64,000 nt of DNA, from NCBI GenBank assembly GCA_052246295.1, contig JBQQCO010000014.1; one strand, written 5' to 3'. The stretch comes from Piscibacillus sp052246295. Lineage in GTDB: Bacteria > Bacillota > Bacilli > Bacillales > Alkalibacillaceae. Positions within the stretch are counted from its first letter, which is position 1. Every line of letters begins with the position of its first letter. The notes below the pieces were generated by a model. That model ran no database searches. It was not told the origin of the DNA and was given only the letters and a program-made list of their open reading frames with translations. The position numbers and the translations under genes are program-made. Positions 49,978-58,644 of the stretch are shown piece after piece.

Positions 49978-51521
49978 ACGGCTTTATCCTCCTTTGACGT
50001 GTCTGAAGATTGACCTAAGAGCTCCGGATTCCACTTTTTCAATGTAAATAGTAAACCGAAGATTAATGCTCCTGCTGCAACTGCCCATCCACCGTAAAGG
50101 ATGAATGCGTCAGAGTAGCCTTCATAGTTACCGTTATCAGTATCATGTAGGCCTAGGATGTTTTGTTTAAATAAACCAAACATCATGTAACCAAGGACGA
50201 TTGGCGTAATGACACCAAGTGATGCTTTCCACCAGCCGCCAAGCTTAATTGAAGAAACACTATTAGCATGTTCTTGAATATTACCAAGCTTACGTAGTAC
50301 CCAAACAACTACGACAACTTCTACTAATCCGATAAATGCTACACCGAATTGGTTAATGAAGTAGTCTGCTGCATCTAAGAAGAATAGACCACCTTGTGTC
50401 GCGAAAAGTAACGATACAAGAGTTGCTAGACCTCCTCCTAATAACACTGCTTTACTTCTTGAAATATTAAACTTCTCAGAGAAACCTGCCACATATGTCT
50501 CAACAATTGAGATTAGTGACGACATACCAGCTAATACAAGTGAAGCGAAGAATAAGAACCCAAATAAACCATTCATTCCAGGGAACTCATTAATAATTAA
50601 CGGGAAGATTACGAATGCTAAGCCAACTCCACCCGCTACAACTTCTTGTACTGGTTCACCCATTTGTCCGGCTAAATAACCTAACGCCGCGAATACACCA
50701 ATACCTGCTAATAATTCGAAACTAGAGTTCCCAAAACCTACGATAAATGCGTTACCTGTAATATCAGATTTCTTATCTAGATAACTAGAATACGTAATCA
50801 TAATCGCAAATGCGATGGATAAACTAAAGAATATTTGTCCGTAAGCCGCAACCCAAACAGTAGGTTCTAAAATCTGAGAGAAATCAGGTGTGAAAAATGC
50901 CGTTAGACCAGCACCTGCACCTTCTAAAGTTACAGCACGTACAACAATAATTAAGAAAATAACTACTAATGCTGGGATAAAAATACGGTTTGCAATCTCG
51001 ATCCCTTTTCTAACACCTTTAAATAATACGAATAGTACGACAGCCCATACAATTAATAATGGGATTAAGACTTCAGGGACGAATACACCCGTTTTACCTG
51101 GCCCCACTCCTTCAGCTGTAATGCCTAAGAAGTCATATAGGAAGGTTTCAGTGTCTGCTCCCCACTTTTGTCCAATTGCAAAATAAGAATACATAATTGC
51201 CCATGCGATAATGGCTGCATAATAAGTGGAAATAACAAACGATACGAATACTGCCCACCAACCTAGCCATTCTGTTTTCTTGTTTAAACGCGTAAATGTT
51301 AACGGCGCAGATCCACGATGCTTATGACCTAAAGAAAATTCCATGATTAATAGTGGAATACCAGCCGTTAATAATGCGATGAGGTATGGTATGAAGAATG
51401 CGCCCCCACCACTTTCATATGCTGTTGCTGGGAAACGCCAGATGTTACCTAGTCCAACAGCTGAACCTACTGCTGCTAGAATAAACCCTAGCCTTGTACC
51501 CCATTGAGCACGATTTTCCAT
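49974..51521 (-). CDS. Sodium-dependent amino-acid transporter, NSS/SNF family
   Basis: A protein of 515 residues with about 11-12 helices. The N-terminal unwound helix LAAVGSAVGLGNIWRFPATA holds the substrate and sodium sites, and YSSYLDKKSDITGNAF and GMSSLISIVETY lie in later helices. Homologues take up amino acids (for example methionine) with sodium. It is followed by an overlapping MetS-like subunit gene, pointing to the MetP-type subgroup. Substrate not shown. Confidence 0.93.
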   Translation of the reverse strand: MENRAQWGTRLGFILAAVGSAVGLGNIWRFPATAYESGGGAFFIPYLIALLTAGIPLLIMEFSLGHKHRGSAPLTFTRLNKKTEWLGWWAVFVSFVISTYYAAIIAWAIMYSYFAIGQKWGADTETFLYDFLGITAEGVGPGKTGVFVPEVLIPLLIVWAVVLFVLFKGVRKGIEIANRIFIPALVVIFLIIVVRAVTLEGAGAGLTAFFTPDFSQILEPTVWVAAYGQIFFSLSIAFAIMITYSSYLDKKSDITGNAFIVGFGNSSFELLAGIGVFAALGYLAGQMGEPVQEVVAGGVGLAFVIFPLIINEFPGMNGLFGFLFFASLVLAGMSSLISIVETYVAGFSEKFNISRSKAVLLGGGLATLVSLLFATQGGLFFLDAADYFINQFGVAFIGLVEVVVVVWVLRKLGNIQEHANSVSSIKLGGWWKASLGVITPIVLGYMMFGLFKQNILGLHDTDNGNYEGYSDAFILYGGWAVAAGALIFGLLFTLKKWNPELLGQSSDTSKEDKAV

Positions 51522-51696
51522 CTCAATACTCCCCTTTCAAAGATAGTTTCTAATAGTTTATGTGCTGGTCTTAATTTTAATGAATTTTATATATATTCAG
51601 ATAATTAAGGCCATAAGTGTATATAAAGTATTGTAACCAATGGCCTAGAGCATGTCAAAGTTTTTTTCAGAAATTTCAATTAACAAATTTATACAT

Positions 51697-51845
51697 AGAA
51701 AAGCGCATGCGTCCGTTTAACCACGCAGTGATTGGACCGACTAAACTGTGATAAAGGAAACACGATGAGCTTAGCAAATCGATGTTGACTTATCGTAGGT
51801 TTAGACGGGAAATCACCCAGTGGTTGGACGAATTGCGCTAGACAG
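51697..51845. repeat. Interspersed long-hairpin element
   Basis: About 150 bases able to fold end to end. AGAAAAGCGCATGCGTCC and AACCACGCAGTGATT on the left match, as reverse complement with small gaps, AATCACCCAGTGGTT and GGACGAATTGCGC on the right; inside, CCGACTAAAC matches GTTTAGACGG. Elements starting GAAAAGCGC and ending GCGCTAGA are, to my recollection, repeated in many Bacillaceae intergenic regions. The rest of the 51522-51894 gap is AT-rich leader, including a small AGGCCAT/ATGGCCT inverted repeat at 51608-51646. Confidence 0.65.
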
Positions 51846-51853
51846 ATAATAGA

Positions 51854-51884
51854 AAAGCGCAATGACGAATTGTCATTACGCTTT
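51854..51884 (-). terminator. Terminator after the NhaC-family transporter
   Basis: AAAGCG-AATGAC pairs with GTCATT-CGCTTT (51854-51884, one mismatched pair), then TTCTATTATC on the minus strand. Its left arm begins GAAAAGCGC like the hairpin element beside it. Confidence 0.8.
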
Positions 51885-51894
51885 CCAATTTATA

Positions 51895-53484
51895 TTAGTT
51901 TGTAGAAATCTTTCTATAAATCACGTAAGTCATTAAGACTAAAGTACCAATAGTCACTAATAAACCTAGAATCATAGAATTTGTAAATGCAAACATGAGA
52001 TAACCAAAAATAGATGCAACGGCTGCTAATATTGCATATGGAATCTGTGTTAAGACGTGGTCGATGTGGTTTGAACCTGCACCTGTCGATGATAGTACTG
52101 AGGTATCTGAAATTGGTGAACAGTGGTCACCAAACACAGAACCTGCTAATACAGCAGCAAGTGCTGGAACGAAGTAGCTCGGGTCCGTTGTTGCTGCGAT
52201 TTGACCAGCAATCGGAAGCATAACACCAAATGTTCCCCATGATGTTCCAGTTGCAAACGCCATTAAGCCCGCTACAACGAAAATAATTAATGGTAAGAAT
52301 GCAACGTTAAGGTCTGCTTCTTGAACTTTCTCAGCAATAAATTCACCTGTTCCGATACCATCGATGATCCCAACAATCATCCATGCTAATACCAGAATGT
52401 AAACTGCAGGTAGCATTGCTTTAATTCCTTCTAAAACAACTCTAAAGAAGTTTGATTTTGTACCAGGCTGAACAAAGAAGAACAAGATTGCAACAATAAC
52501 AGCAGATAAACCACCCATTACTAATGAGAAGTTAACATTAGTGTTAGCAAATGTTGAAACAACGGTTGCAGCTCCTTCAGATGCTTGCACACCTGTATAA
52601 ATCATTAGTGATACTGTAACTGCTACTAATGTTAAAATTGGAACAACTAAATGGTAAATACGGCCATGTTCATTTTCCGGAACATCATCTTGCAGGTCAC
52701 CAGGCACATCAGAGCGAAGTGGATCAATTAACTCACCTGTCTGCTGTGCTCTAACTTCATGCTCTTTCATAAGGCCGACATCTAGTTTCATTTTAATAAC
52801 TAAGAATACAAGAATGATAGCTGCAATAGCATAAAAGTTATACCCAATTGTACCAATGAAAGCGTTAAAAGCTGAGTAGTCATTAAGCGCTTGATCCGCG
52901 ATAATGGTACCAATAATCCCGATAATATAAGCACCCCAACTAGATATAGGCGATAATACCGTTACAGGAGCTGAAGTAGAGTCAATTAAGTAAGCTAACT
53001 TAGCTCTTGATACTTTCTGACGGTCTGTGATTGGGCGAGAAACCTGTCCGATTGTTAAACTATTGAAATAGTCATCAATAAAAATTCCGAGTCCTAATAA
53101 ACCAGCTGTGTACTGTGAACCTTCTCTTGTCTTAATTTTCTGGATGGCCCAATTACCAAATGCTCTAGCCCCACCAGTCGCAGTTAAGAACGCGATTAAT
53201 ACTCCTAGTAATAATAAGAACAATCCCAGTTGAATACTCCAAGTGTCCCATTCACCTATAGAGAATGATCCATTCGGAATTAAGTTCATTCCTCCTAAGT
53301 AGAATAAATCTCTAAATGAAGCCCAAATCGTCGCGAACGTGTCTAAAATATTGAAGCTTTCAATCATTAGAGCACCGACGATAATTCCAGCACCAAGTGA
53401 TAATAATACTTTTCTAGTTAAAAGGACTAGTATAATCATCACAATCGGCGGAATCAATGAATACCATGTGCCGATAAAATCCAT
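51895..53484 (-). CDS. NhaC-family transporter, probable lysine transporter (LysW)
   Basis: A protein of 529 residues with about 11-12 helices and NhaC-family motifs (GLGIFIDDYFNSLTIG, DSTSAPVTVLSPISSWG, FGDHCSPISDTSVLSS). NhaC proteins are usually called Na+/H+ antiporters, but a lysine riboswitch lies directly upstream. The subgroup behind such riboswitches has been predicted to import lysine. ATG at 53484 is 7 bases after AGGAGG; an earlier ATG at 53490 is too close to the site. Transport of lysine is inferred from regulation. Confidence 0.85.
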   Translation of the reverse strand: MDFIGTWYSLIPPIVMIILVLLTRKVLLSLGAGIIVGALMIESFNILDTFATIWASFRDLFYLGGMNLIPNGSFSIGEWDTWSIQLGLFLLLLGVLIAFLTATGGARAFGNWAIQKIKTREGSQYTAGLLGLGIFIDDYFNSLTIGQVSRPITDRQKVSRAKLAYLIDSTSAPVTVLSPISSWGAYIIGIIGTIIADQALNDYSAFNAFIGTIGYNFYAIAAIILVFLVIKMKLDVGLMKEHEVRAQQTGELIDPLRSDVPGDLQDDVPENEHGRIYHLVVPILTLVAVTVSLMIYTGVQASEGAATVVSTFANTNVNFSLVMGGLSAVIVAILFFFVQPGTKSNFFRVVLEGIKAMLPAVYILVLAWMIVGIIDGIGTGEFIAEKVQEADLNVAFLPLIIFVVAGLMAFATGTSWGTFGVMLPIAGQIAATTDPSYFVPALAAVLAGSVFGDHCSPISDTSVLSSTGAGSNHIDHVLTQIPYAILAAVASIFGYLMFAFTNSMILGLLVTIGTLVLMTYVIYRKISTN

Positions 53485-53535
53485 TTTCATTCCTCCTAAA
53501 AAATTTTAGTTAGTACAAGTTTATTCCAAATAAAA

Positions 53536-53567
53536 AAAGTAATGATAGAGAAATCTACCATTACTTT
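53536..53567 (-). terminator. Attenuator of the lysine riboswitch
   Basis: AAAGTAATGATAG and CTACCATTACTTT (53536-53548 with 53555-53567, one G-U) followed by TTTTTTT on the minus strand, 50 bases before the transporter gene. Confidence 0.9.
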
Positions 53568-53582
53568 ACACAGACTGGTTAT

Positions 53583-53765
53583 TTCTCGATCAGTAGCTCC
53601 CCGCCCAACGCGAGAGTATATACCTTATTCAGATATACACCAACACCCATTTCTTGACGAAAATGGAGTGCTTCGGCAAATAACCCTTTCATGTACAGTC
53701 ATTGTTGTCATCCTCATGCACATTACTCTTGTTAGTTGCGCCTCTACCTCATCGATCGATAAGGT
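53583..53765 (-). ncRNA. Lysine riboswitch (L box)
   Basis: On the minus strand the characteristic segments appear in order: GAGGUAGAGGCGCAACU, AAGAGUAA, GAAAGGG, UUGCCGAAGC, GGGUGUUGGUGUAUAU, CUGAAUAAGGUAUAUAC, and GGGAGCUACUGAUCG region closing the basal helix (CGAUC with GAUCG). It is followed by an intrinsic terminator and the NhaC-family gene, so high lysine should stop transcription. Confidence 0.96.
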
Positions 53766-53812
53766 TTATCTAGTTGTTTAAAATTTCACTTTGTTAATAT
53801 AGCACAGGTTAA

Positions 53813-54628
53813 TTAATTTTGTAAACCACCAATTTGTTTTTCTTCACCTAATTCACTATAAGGTATGGAAATACTAGGAGAATTGCCTCCACTACTATAG
53901 AAATCTGGGACTAGACCTTGAATAATTCGTGTATCAACTGGAATAGTCGTTACTACTTCTGTCGTTTTGGTAGAAAAAGGAATAACAATCTGCACGTTAA
54001 CCTTTATTTCTATTTCAAGGCGGACCAATGCATTATTTATTCCATACTCTTCAATTATAGTTATAAAATCGGGTTGAACATCCCCTATAACACTAAAGTG
54101 AACTGGAACTTTTGGACCTAAGTTAGCTAGCAAGGCATTACCAGAAGCTTGACCGATTGGAATCCTCACAAGTGCTTCACTTTTCGTCGGTTCGTCAGGT
54201 TCAATCACTTCATCCTCTTCTTCTATATCAAAGTCAAGGGAGTTCCCTATGGGGCGTTCTCCTCTTTCCAGTCTTTTTAAATAGTTTTGAACCCTAAAAG
54301 TGGCATTTCTTAAGACCCGATTCACCATTACGGCATTCCATCCCATGGATACAATATTACCATCATCGTTCGTTTCAATTTGAATAAGATTTTCAACATC
54401 CAAGTCATCAGCAATTCGCTTGCTGACCGCTTCATTTATCGCTTCACGCGCATACTGACCTGTTAATGTTTCAGCAATATCAATTAAAGTTGGTTCAATA
54501 CCGCGATTAATAATATAAATTGATAAAACTAATGAAATTACAAAACTCACAAATGTGAACATAAGAATTTGACCAAATGTTTTTGGTTTACGTTTTTTAA
54601 AAGGTTTCGGCCGATGAGTAACCCGCAT
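53813..54628 (-). CDS. yunB: Sporulation protein YunB
   Basis: A protein of 271 residues: basic N-terminus (RPKPFKKRKPKTFG), one transmembrane helix (ILMFTFVSFVISLVLSIYII), then an exported domain with AREAINEAVSKRIADD, the IPIGQASGNALLANLGPKVPVHFS block and a late VVTTIPVDTRIIQGLVPDFY. This is the YunB family, needed for sporulation in B. subtilis. GAGGGGG lies 8 bases before the ATG but inside a hairpin arm. Confidence 0.92.
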   Translation of the reverse strand: MRVTHRPKPFKKRKPKTFGQILMFTFVSFVISLVLSIYIINRGIEPTLIDIAETLTGQYAREAINEAVSKRIADDLDVENLIQIETNDDGNIVSMGWNAVMVNRVLRNATFRVQNYLKRLERGERPIGNSLDFDIEEEDEVIEPDEPTKSEALVRIPIGQASGNALLANLGPKVPVHFSVIGDVQPDFITIIEEYGINNALVRLEIEIKVNVQIVIPFSTKTTEVVTTIPVDTRIIQGLVPDFYSSGGNSPSISIPYSELGEEKQIGGLQN

Positions 54629-54632
54629 GAAG

Positions 54633-54670
54633 AAAACCCCCTCGAAACATTTTATGTTCGAGAGGGTTTT
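54633..54670 (-). promoter_or_regulatory. Terminator hairpin carrying the yunB ribosome site
   Basis: AAAACCCTCTCGAA (54670 downward) pairs with TTCGAGGGGGTTTT (to 54633): 14 pairs with one G-U. The 3' arm contains GAGGGGG, the yunB Shine-Dalgarno, 8 bases before the ATG. It follows the HD-GYP gene stop by 12 bases, so it may be that gene's terminator as well as a lock on yunB. Confidence 0.7.
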
Positions 54671-54682
54671 GTTATGTATTAA

Positions 54683-55780
54683 TTAGGACGGGGTCGTATT
54701 ACACTCAGTAATTACCACAGATGGGTTACTGGCTAGATTTAAGTCATAGACTTGACTGGTTTGAATTTCGTGAGCTTGTTCTTCAAGAATACGAATAATT
54801 GGCCTGTCAGGCACCTTTGTTTGACTTGCAATAATTCCTTTTCGCCCATCACTTAAGGCAACATACGAGCCATTCGGATAAATAGAAATATGTTTTCTAA
54901 ATAATTCTATGTACTCTTTGGAATATTGTGTACCACTACCAGAATACAAGATTTCTAATCCTTCATGAGGTAGAAATGCATTTCGATAAACTCGATTGGA
55001 TGTGACCGCATCAAACACATCTGATACGGCCATGATTTTTGCGTACTCATGTATATTAGGTTCTTTAAGACCTAAAGGATAACCACTACCATCCAATCGT
55101 TCATGGTGCTGATAAGCGCAGTTCGCAATCGCTTGTGGAATATTTTCAAAACGTTTCAATATTTCATAGCCGTAAGTGGTATGTTCTTTTACCACTTCAA
55201 ATTCCATATCGGATAGCTTTCCTGGTTTATCAATAATAGACTTTGGAACATGCATTTTACCAATATCGTGAAGCATGGCACCAATTCCAATCTCCTCTAT
55301 TTGTCTTTCAGAGAAATTGAGTTCTCGTGCTAACACTAACGTGTAAACAGTTACATTTACAGAATGGTTATATAAGTAATCATCGAACATGAATATATCT
55401 GACATGATCGATAAGATTTCATCATGATTGTTCACAACATCAATAATTTCATTGACCGTTTTTTGAACGTCTTCAACGGATCTTTCCAACATATATTGCT
55501 TATGTTTTTTATCATTATATTGATCAAATATTTTAAACGTCTGTCTAATTTTCGAAATAGCTTCGACACGTAACTGTTCGTCAATAATATTTTGTGGAAC
55601 AATATCTTCGGCTAACGAATCCTCAATATACACGTACCGAAAGTTAAAATCTTTTAGTCTATTTATTAATTTTTGAGTAAATATAACTTCCTTTTGTAAT
55701 AAAATGCGACCATGTGCATCAATGATAGGTTTTGCGAGTTGATCTCCTGGTCTTAGTGCGTCAATCGTTACAGCCTTCAT
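54683..55780 (-). CDS. HD-GYP domain protein (probable c-di-GMP phosphodiesterase)
   Basis: A protein of 365 residues. After an N-terminal segment of about 100 residues (RPGDQLAKPIIDAHGRILLQ), the HD-GYP domain runs from about 120 to 300 with AMLHDIGKMHVP (HD), HHERLDGSGYP (the GYP signature HHExxDGxGYP) and VSDVFDAVTSNRVYR. Canonical metal ligands appear intact, so c-di-GMP hydrolysis is likely but not shown. It stands upstream of yunB with only a hairpin between them. Confidence 0.92.
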   Translation of the reverse strand: MKAVTIDALRPGDQLAKPIIDAHGRILLQKEVIFTQKLINRLKDFNFRYVYIEDSLAEDIVPQNIIDEQLRVEAISKIRQTFKIFDQYNDKKHKQYMLERSVEDVQKTVNEIIDVVNNHDEILSIMSDIFMFDDYLYNHSVNVTVYTLVLARELNFSERQIEEIGIGAMLHDIGKMHVPKSIIDKPGKLSDMEFEVVKEHTTYGYEILKRFENIPQAIANCAYQHHERLDGSGYPLGLKEPNIHEYAKIMAVSDVFDAVTSNRVYRNAFLPHEGLEILYSGSGTQYSKEYIELFRKHISIYPNGSYVALSDGRKGIIASQTKVPDRPIIRILEEQAHEIQTSQVYDLNLASNPSVVITECNTTPS

Positions 55781-55844
55781 AGTTTTCCCCTTATTATGAC
55801 ATCTTTTTAACTATGATAAGCTTTTACGACATTTTTTTCAATGA

Positions 55845-56150
55845 CTATTTAAGGCGAAGGAGTGCTTCCTTACCACTCATGCCCTCTTCCCAGCCGTATG
55901 TTTCTTTGGCGTAATTCGTAACTTTTTGTAATGGTGCGTATAATAATTCATCTCTCGTACGGACACCAACTGCTCTCCCGGCAACGATTTTACGGCCTGC
56001 TAATTTTTCATTTAATAAGTCTACATCAAGTGCGCCACACATGATATAACCTATATCATTTGAAATCACTAATAAATCGGTTTTAGGTAATTCAACATGC
56101 ACAAATGTAAAAGGAACATCATCGATCCAAATTGGTTCTACATGTACCAT
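55845..56150 (-). CDS. yunC: DUF1805 protein YunC
   Basis: A protein of 101 residues. The pattern LVISNDIGYIMCGALDVDLLNEK and AGRAVGVRTRDELLYAPLQKVT matches YunC. The single cysteine in MCGALD and the small fold are conserved; function is unknown. AGGAGG precedes the ATG. The yunD terminator lies 35 bases upstream, so it may have its own promoter. Confidence 0.9.
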   Translation of the reverse strand: MVHVEPIWIDDVPFTFVHVELPKTDLLVISNDIGYIMCGALDVDLLNEKLAGRKIVAGRAVGVRTRDELLYAPLQKVTNYAKETYGWEEGMSGKEALLRLK

Positions 56151-56184
56151 TTCTCATCCTCCTCCTTCTCATATACCGTATGAA

Positions 56185-56237
56185 GACAAAAAAAAGAAGT
56201 GCCTGTCAAACCCTTATTTTAAGGTAGATAGGCACTT
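56185..56237 (-). terminator. Terminator overlapping the end of yunD
   Basis: AGAAGTGCCTGTC (56193-56205) pairs with GATAGGCACTTCT (56225-56237, one G-U), then eight T residues on the minus strand. Confidence 0.9.
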
Positions 56238-57593
56238 CTCCAGGATGTCTCGTAAAAACTCTGGAAGGTAATAATGTTTTTCTTTTACTGATGAAATAGG
56301 TGGTAATAACCAAGGGAATGAGAAAGTATCAGCGGTGGCGATTGTATAAGTTGCGTGAGGATCTACCTTCTCACCATTCACAAAAACAGTTTCGACATAA
56401 TGTGAATTTTCATGATAATCAAGTTCAACATTGGAATAGACCATTTTGCCAATTCTTTCTCCCCTAAAACCTAGCCCTTTTAATTCAAATTGAATAAAAC
56501 GCTCTGATTCAACCATTCTAACCGTTTCAACCAGTTCTTGACCTGTTAAAACCATCGTACAAGGATTCATCGGGTGCGGACAGCTTCTGTGGATGTCTTT
56601 CCTCGTAACAGGGCCCTCATCAAACCCAGTTAACAAAACACCTGAGTTTAGCATGGCGCAGTCAGAATTTGTCCACTTTCTTAATGCCTGAACAAAATGT
56701 TTCATCAAGGAGGTTTCTTCTGACCAATTAATCGGGTAAGGCTGTTCAAGTTCTGCGACAACACGCCCTAATGTCTCGTCTGATTGATCGTTAAGGTCTT
56801 TCAATTGCTTCGTTGTCGCCTGATCTGGTTGTTCATCTTCTACAGAAATAGCATACCCTTCTCGATCAATGACTGAGCGTTTCTCATGATCATACGTTAA
56901 TGTAACTGTTCCGTAGTAATAACCATGTTTTCCAACAGCCGTTATTAATGTACCGCGATGAATTTGTCCTTGTCTTAATAAATGATGTGTGTGACCACCA
57001 ATAATAACATCGATATCATATTGCTCAGCCATTGCTTCATCGGAATTAATCCCCAAATGGGATAGGACGACTAATACGTCTGATTGAGCACGAATGTCTG
57101 AATACCATTGATCTAACACATCAAATGGTGGATAGGTCTGCCAGCCTAATTTTTCATAAAATGCTTGAAAAGGGGCCGTCAATCCAATTACACCAATTTT
57201 AATTCCAGACGGTGTTTCGTAAATTTTATATGGCTTTAACCAATCCGGTTTAGCTTCATATTTCGGTTCAACGTTAGCGCAAACAACATCGAACGTTGCA
57301 TCGTCATATAAATGATAAAGTTGTTTGGAAGGTAGTGTGATGCCTTCATTGTTGCCTAATGTTGCAACGTTAAAATTAGCTTGATTTAGAAGCTGAATAT
57401 TACCATTTCCTAAAGTTGCTTCGGTAATTGGATGCGATCTGTCCATATGATCACCATTGTCTAATAGCATATAAAATTCTTTTTCGAATTGATGCTTATA
57501 CGTTTTTTCTTTTATGTCATGCATGATTTTTGGCCAATTTTCAAAATGACTATGTAAATCGCTAGTGAAATAAAAATGTAGCGTTTCTCTCAT
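56214..57593 (-). CDS. yunD: Metallophosphoesterase/5'-nucleotidase YunD
   Basis: A protein of 459 residues of the UshA type. Metal-site motifs FTSDLHSHFE, LLDNGDHMDRSHP, ATLGNNEG, VVLSHLG and IGGHTHHLL are present, followed by the C-terminal nucleotide-specificity domain (LNSGVLLTGFDEGPVTRKDI). No signal peptide is seen, so it should act in the cytoplasm. It is 22 bases after yunE in one operon. Confidence 0.92.
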   Translation of the reverse strand: MRETLHFYFTSDLHSHFENWPKIMHDIKEKTYKHQFEKEFYMLLDNGDHMDRSHPITEATLGNGNIQLLNQANFNVATLGNNEGITLPSKQLYHLYDDATFDVVCANVEPKYEAKPDWLKPYKIYETPSGIKIGVIGLTAPFQAFYEKLGWQTYPPFDVLDQWYSDIRAQSDVLVVLSHLGINSDEAMAEQYDIDVIIGGHTHHLLRQGQIHRGTLITAVGKHGYYYGTVTLTYDHEKRSVIDREGYAISVEDEQPDQATTKQLKDLNDQSDETLGRVVAELEQPYPINWSEETSLMKHFVQALRKWTNSDCAMLNSGVLLTGFDEGPVTRKDIHRSCPHPMNPCTMVLTGQELVETVRMVESERFIQFELKGLGFRGERIGKMVYSNVELDYHENSHYVETVFVNGEKVDPHATYTIATADTFSFPWLLPPISSVKEKHYYLPEFLRDILEKCLSTLK

Positions 57594-57615
57594 ACTTCAT
57601 CTCCTTCGTCATCGA

Positions 57616-58437
57616 TTACAAAATTAACCGTATCCCAATTATAATCATTAATAATCGCAATATCCATTCCAGCACTCGACTGTTTAACTTTTGATTTAAC
57701 TTTGCTCCTAATACACCACCAAGCCAAGCACCCGGTACTGCTAATAATGCATATTCCCATATCACATTTCCGGCAATAACATGCGCACTGGATGACACAA
57801 TACTTGAAATAAAAATCATAAACATCGAAGTTGGTGCTGCAATATGAGCTGGAAAGCTAAAGAATAAGATCATCGACGTGACCATTAACGAGCCTCCACC
57901 AATTCCGAAAAGCCCTGAGATCATTCCAACAAAAAAAGAAATGATGACGCCGAAGATGATGGAATAAGAGTATTGTACCGTCTCACCTGATAGCTCAAAT
58001 TCTCTATGAATGTATAACTTTCTATCTTGAACATAGCGTTTTTTAGCAAACTGAAGCAAATAATCCTTTACAAAAAATAAACTCGCTAATATGAGCATTA
58101 AAATACCGAAATATAGTTCAAAGACTTCTATTTCCACATAACTATTTAACCAGACACCTACTAGCGCGCCTGGAATACTGCCCGTTAAAAATACAAGCCC
58201 ACTGTAAATGTCTACCCGTTTACTTTTAAAATATGTAAGAGTTGAAGATAATCCTGTAAAAATCATGATTAACAAGGACATTGCCACAACGTTTTGTGGT
58301 GTGACCCAACTAAATGAATCAGAGAATTTGGAAAGAAACAATAGTGCTGGTACGAATATGAGGCCACCGCCTAGTCCGACTAAGCTTCCCATAAATGCAC
58401 TTGCTAAACCTATTATAAGCATGATTATTAACAACAT
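57616..58437 (-). CDS. yunE: TauE/SafE-family sulfite exporter-like protein YunE
   Basis: A protein of 273 residues with about eight helices. The duplicated glycine-rich motifs MGSLVGLGGGLIFVPALLF and VGMISGLFGIGGGSLMVTSM mark the family. It probably moves an organic or inorganic sulphur anion; substrate unknown. ATG at 58437 is 7 bases after GAGGG; the frame is open from a TTG at 58443. It precedes yunD as in Bacillus. Confidence 0.9.
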   Translation of the reverse strand: MLLIIMLIIGLASAFMGSLVGLGGGLIFVPALLFLSKFSDSFSWVTPQNVVAMSLLIMIFTGLSSTLTYFKSKRVDIYSGLVFLTGSIPGALVGVWLNSYVEIEVFELYFGILMLILASLFFVKDYLLQFAKKRYVQDRKLYIHREFELSGETVQYSYSIIFGVIISFFVGMISGLFGIGGGSLMVTSMILFFSFPAHIAAPTSMFMIFISSIVSSSAHVIAGNVIWEYALLAVPGAWLGGVLGAKLNQKLNSRVLEWILRLLMIIIGIRLIL

Positions 58438-58516
58438 ATGCAATCCCTCTCTTTAATATTAGATTAGCATATTTTGGTCAATTTAAATAGGTTGCTGGTG
58501 CGAGTGATAATTTCTT

Positions 58517-58640
58517 CTGTTTTATCGACCCCTATTTGAGATTTATCGACCCTATTTCTAGATATATCGGCCTCGAAATTTGTCGACGAGGTAAAAAATG
58601 CGGTTTTATCGACCCCTAATTTAAATTTATCGACCCTTTT
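58517..58640. repeat. 21-bp array K, inverted copy of array D
   Basis: TCGAC or TCGGC cores at 58525, 58546, 58567, 58609 and 58630, plus a degenerate unit between 58567 and 58609. Read as reverse complement, it aligns along its whole length with array D at 22222-22345, including the non-repeated CGCATTTTTTACC middle and the degenerate third unit. It begins about 10 bases past the yfiT terminator; relative to its upstream gene it has the same direction as D. Confidence 0.92.
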
Positions 58641-58644
58641 GCTC

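Noticed and set aside
51895..53484. Plain Na+/H+ antiporter
   Set aside because: Family membership is right, but the upstream lysine riboswitch makes lysine transport the better working call.
53542..53781. 79-codon plus-strand frame
   Set aside because: It lies on the antisense strand of the lysine riboswitch; conserved aptamer segments explain the sequence.
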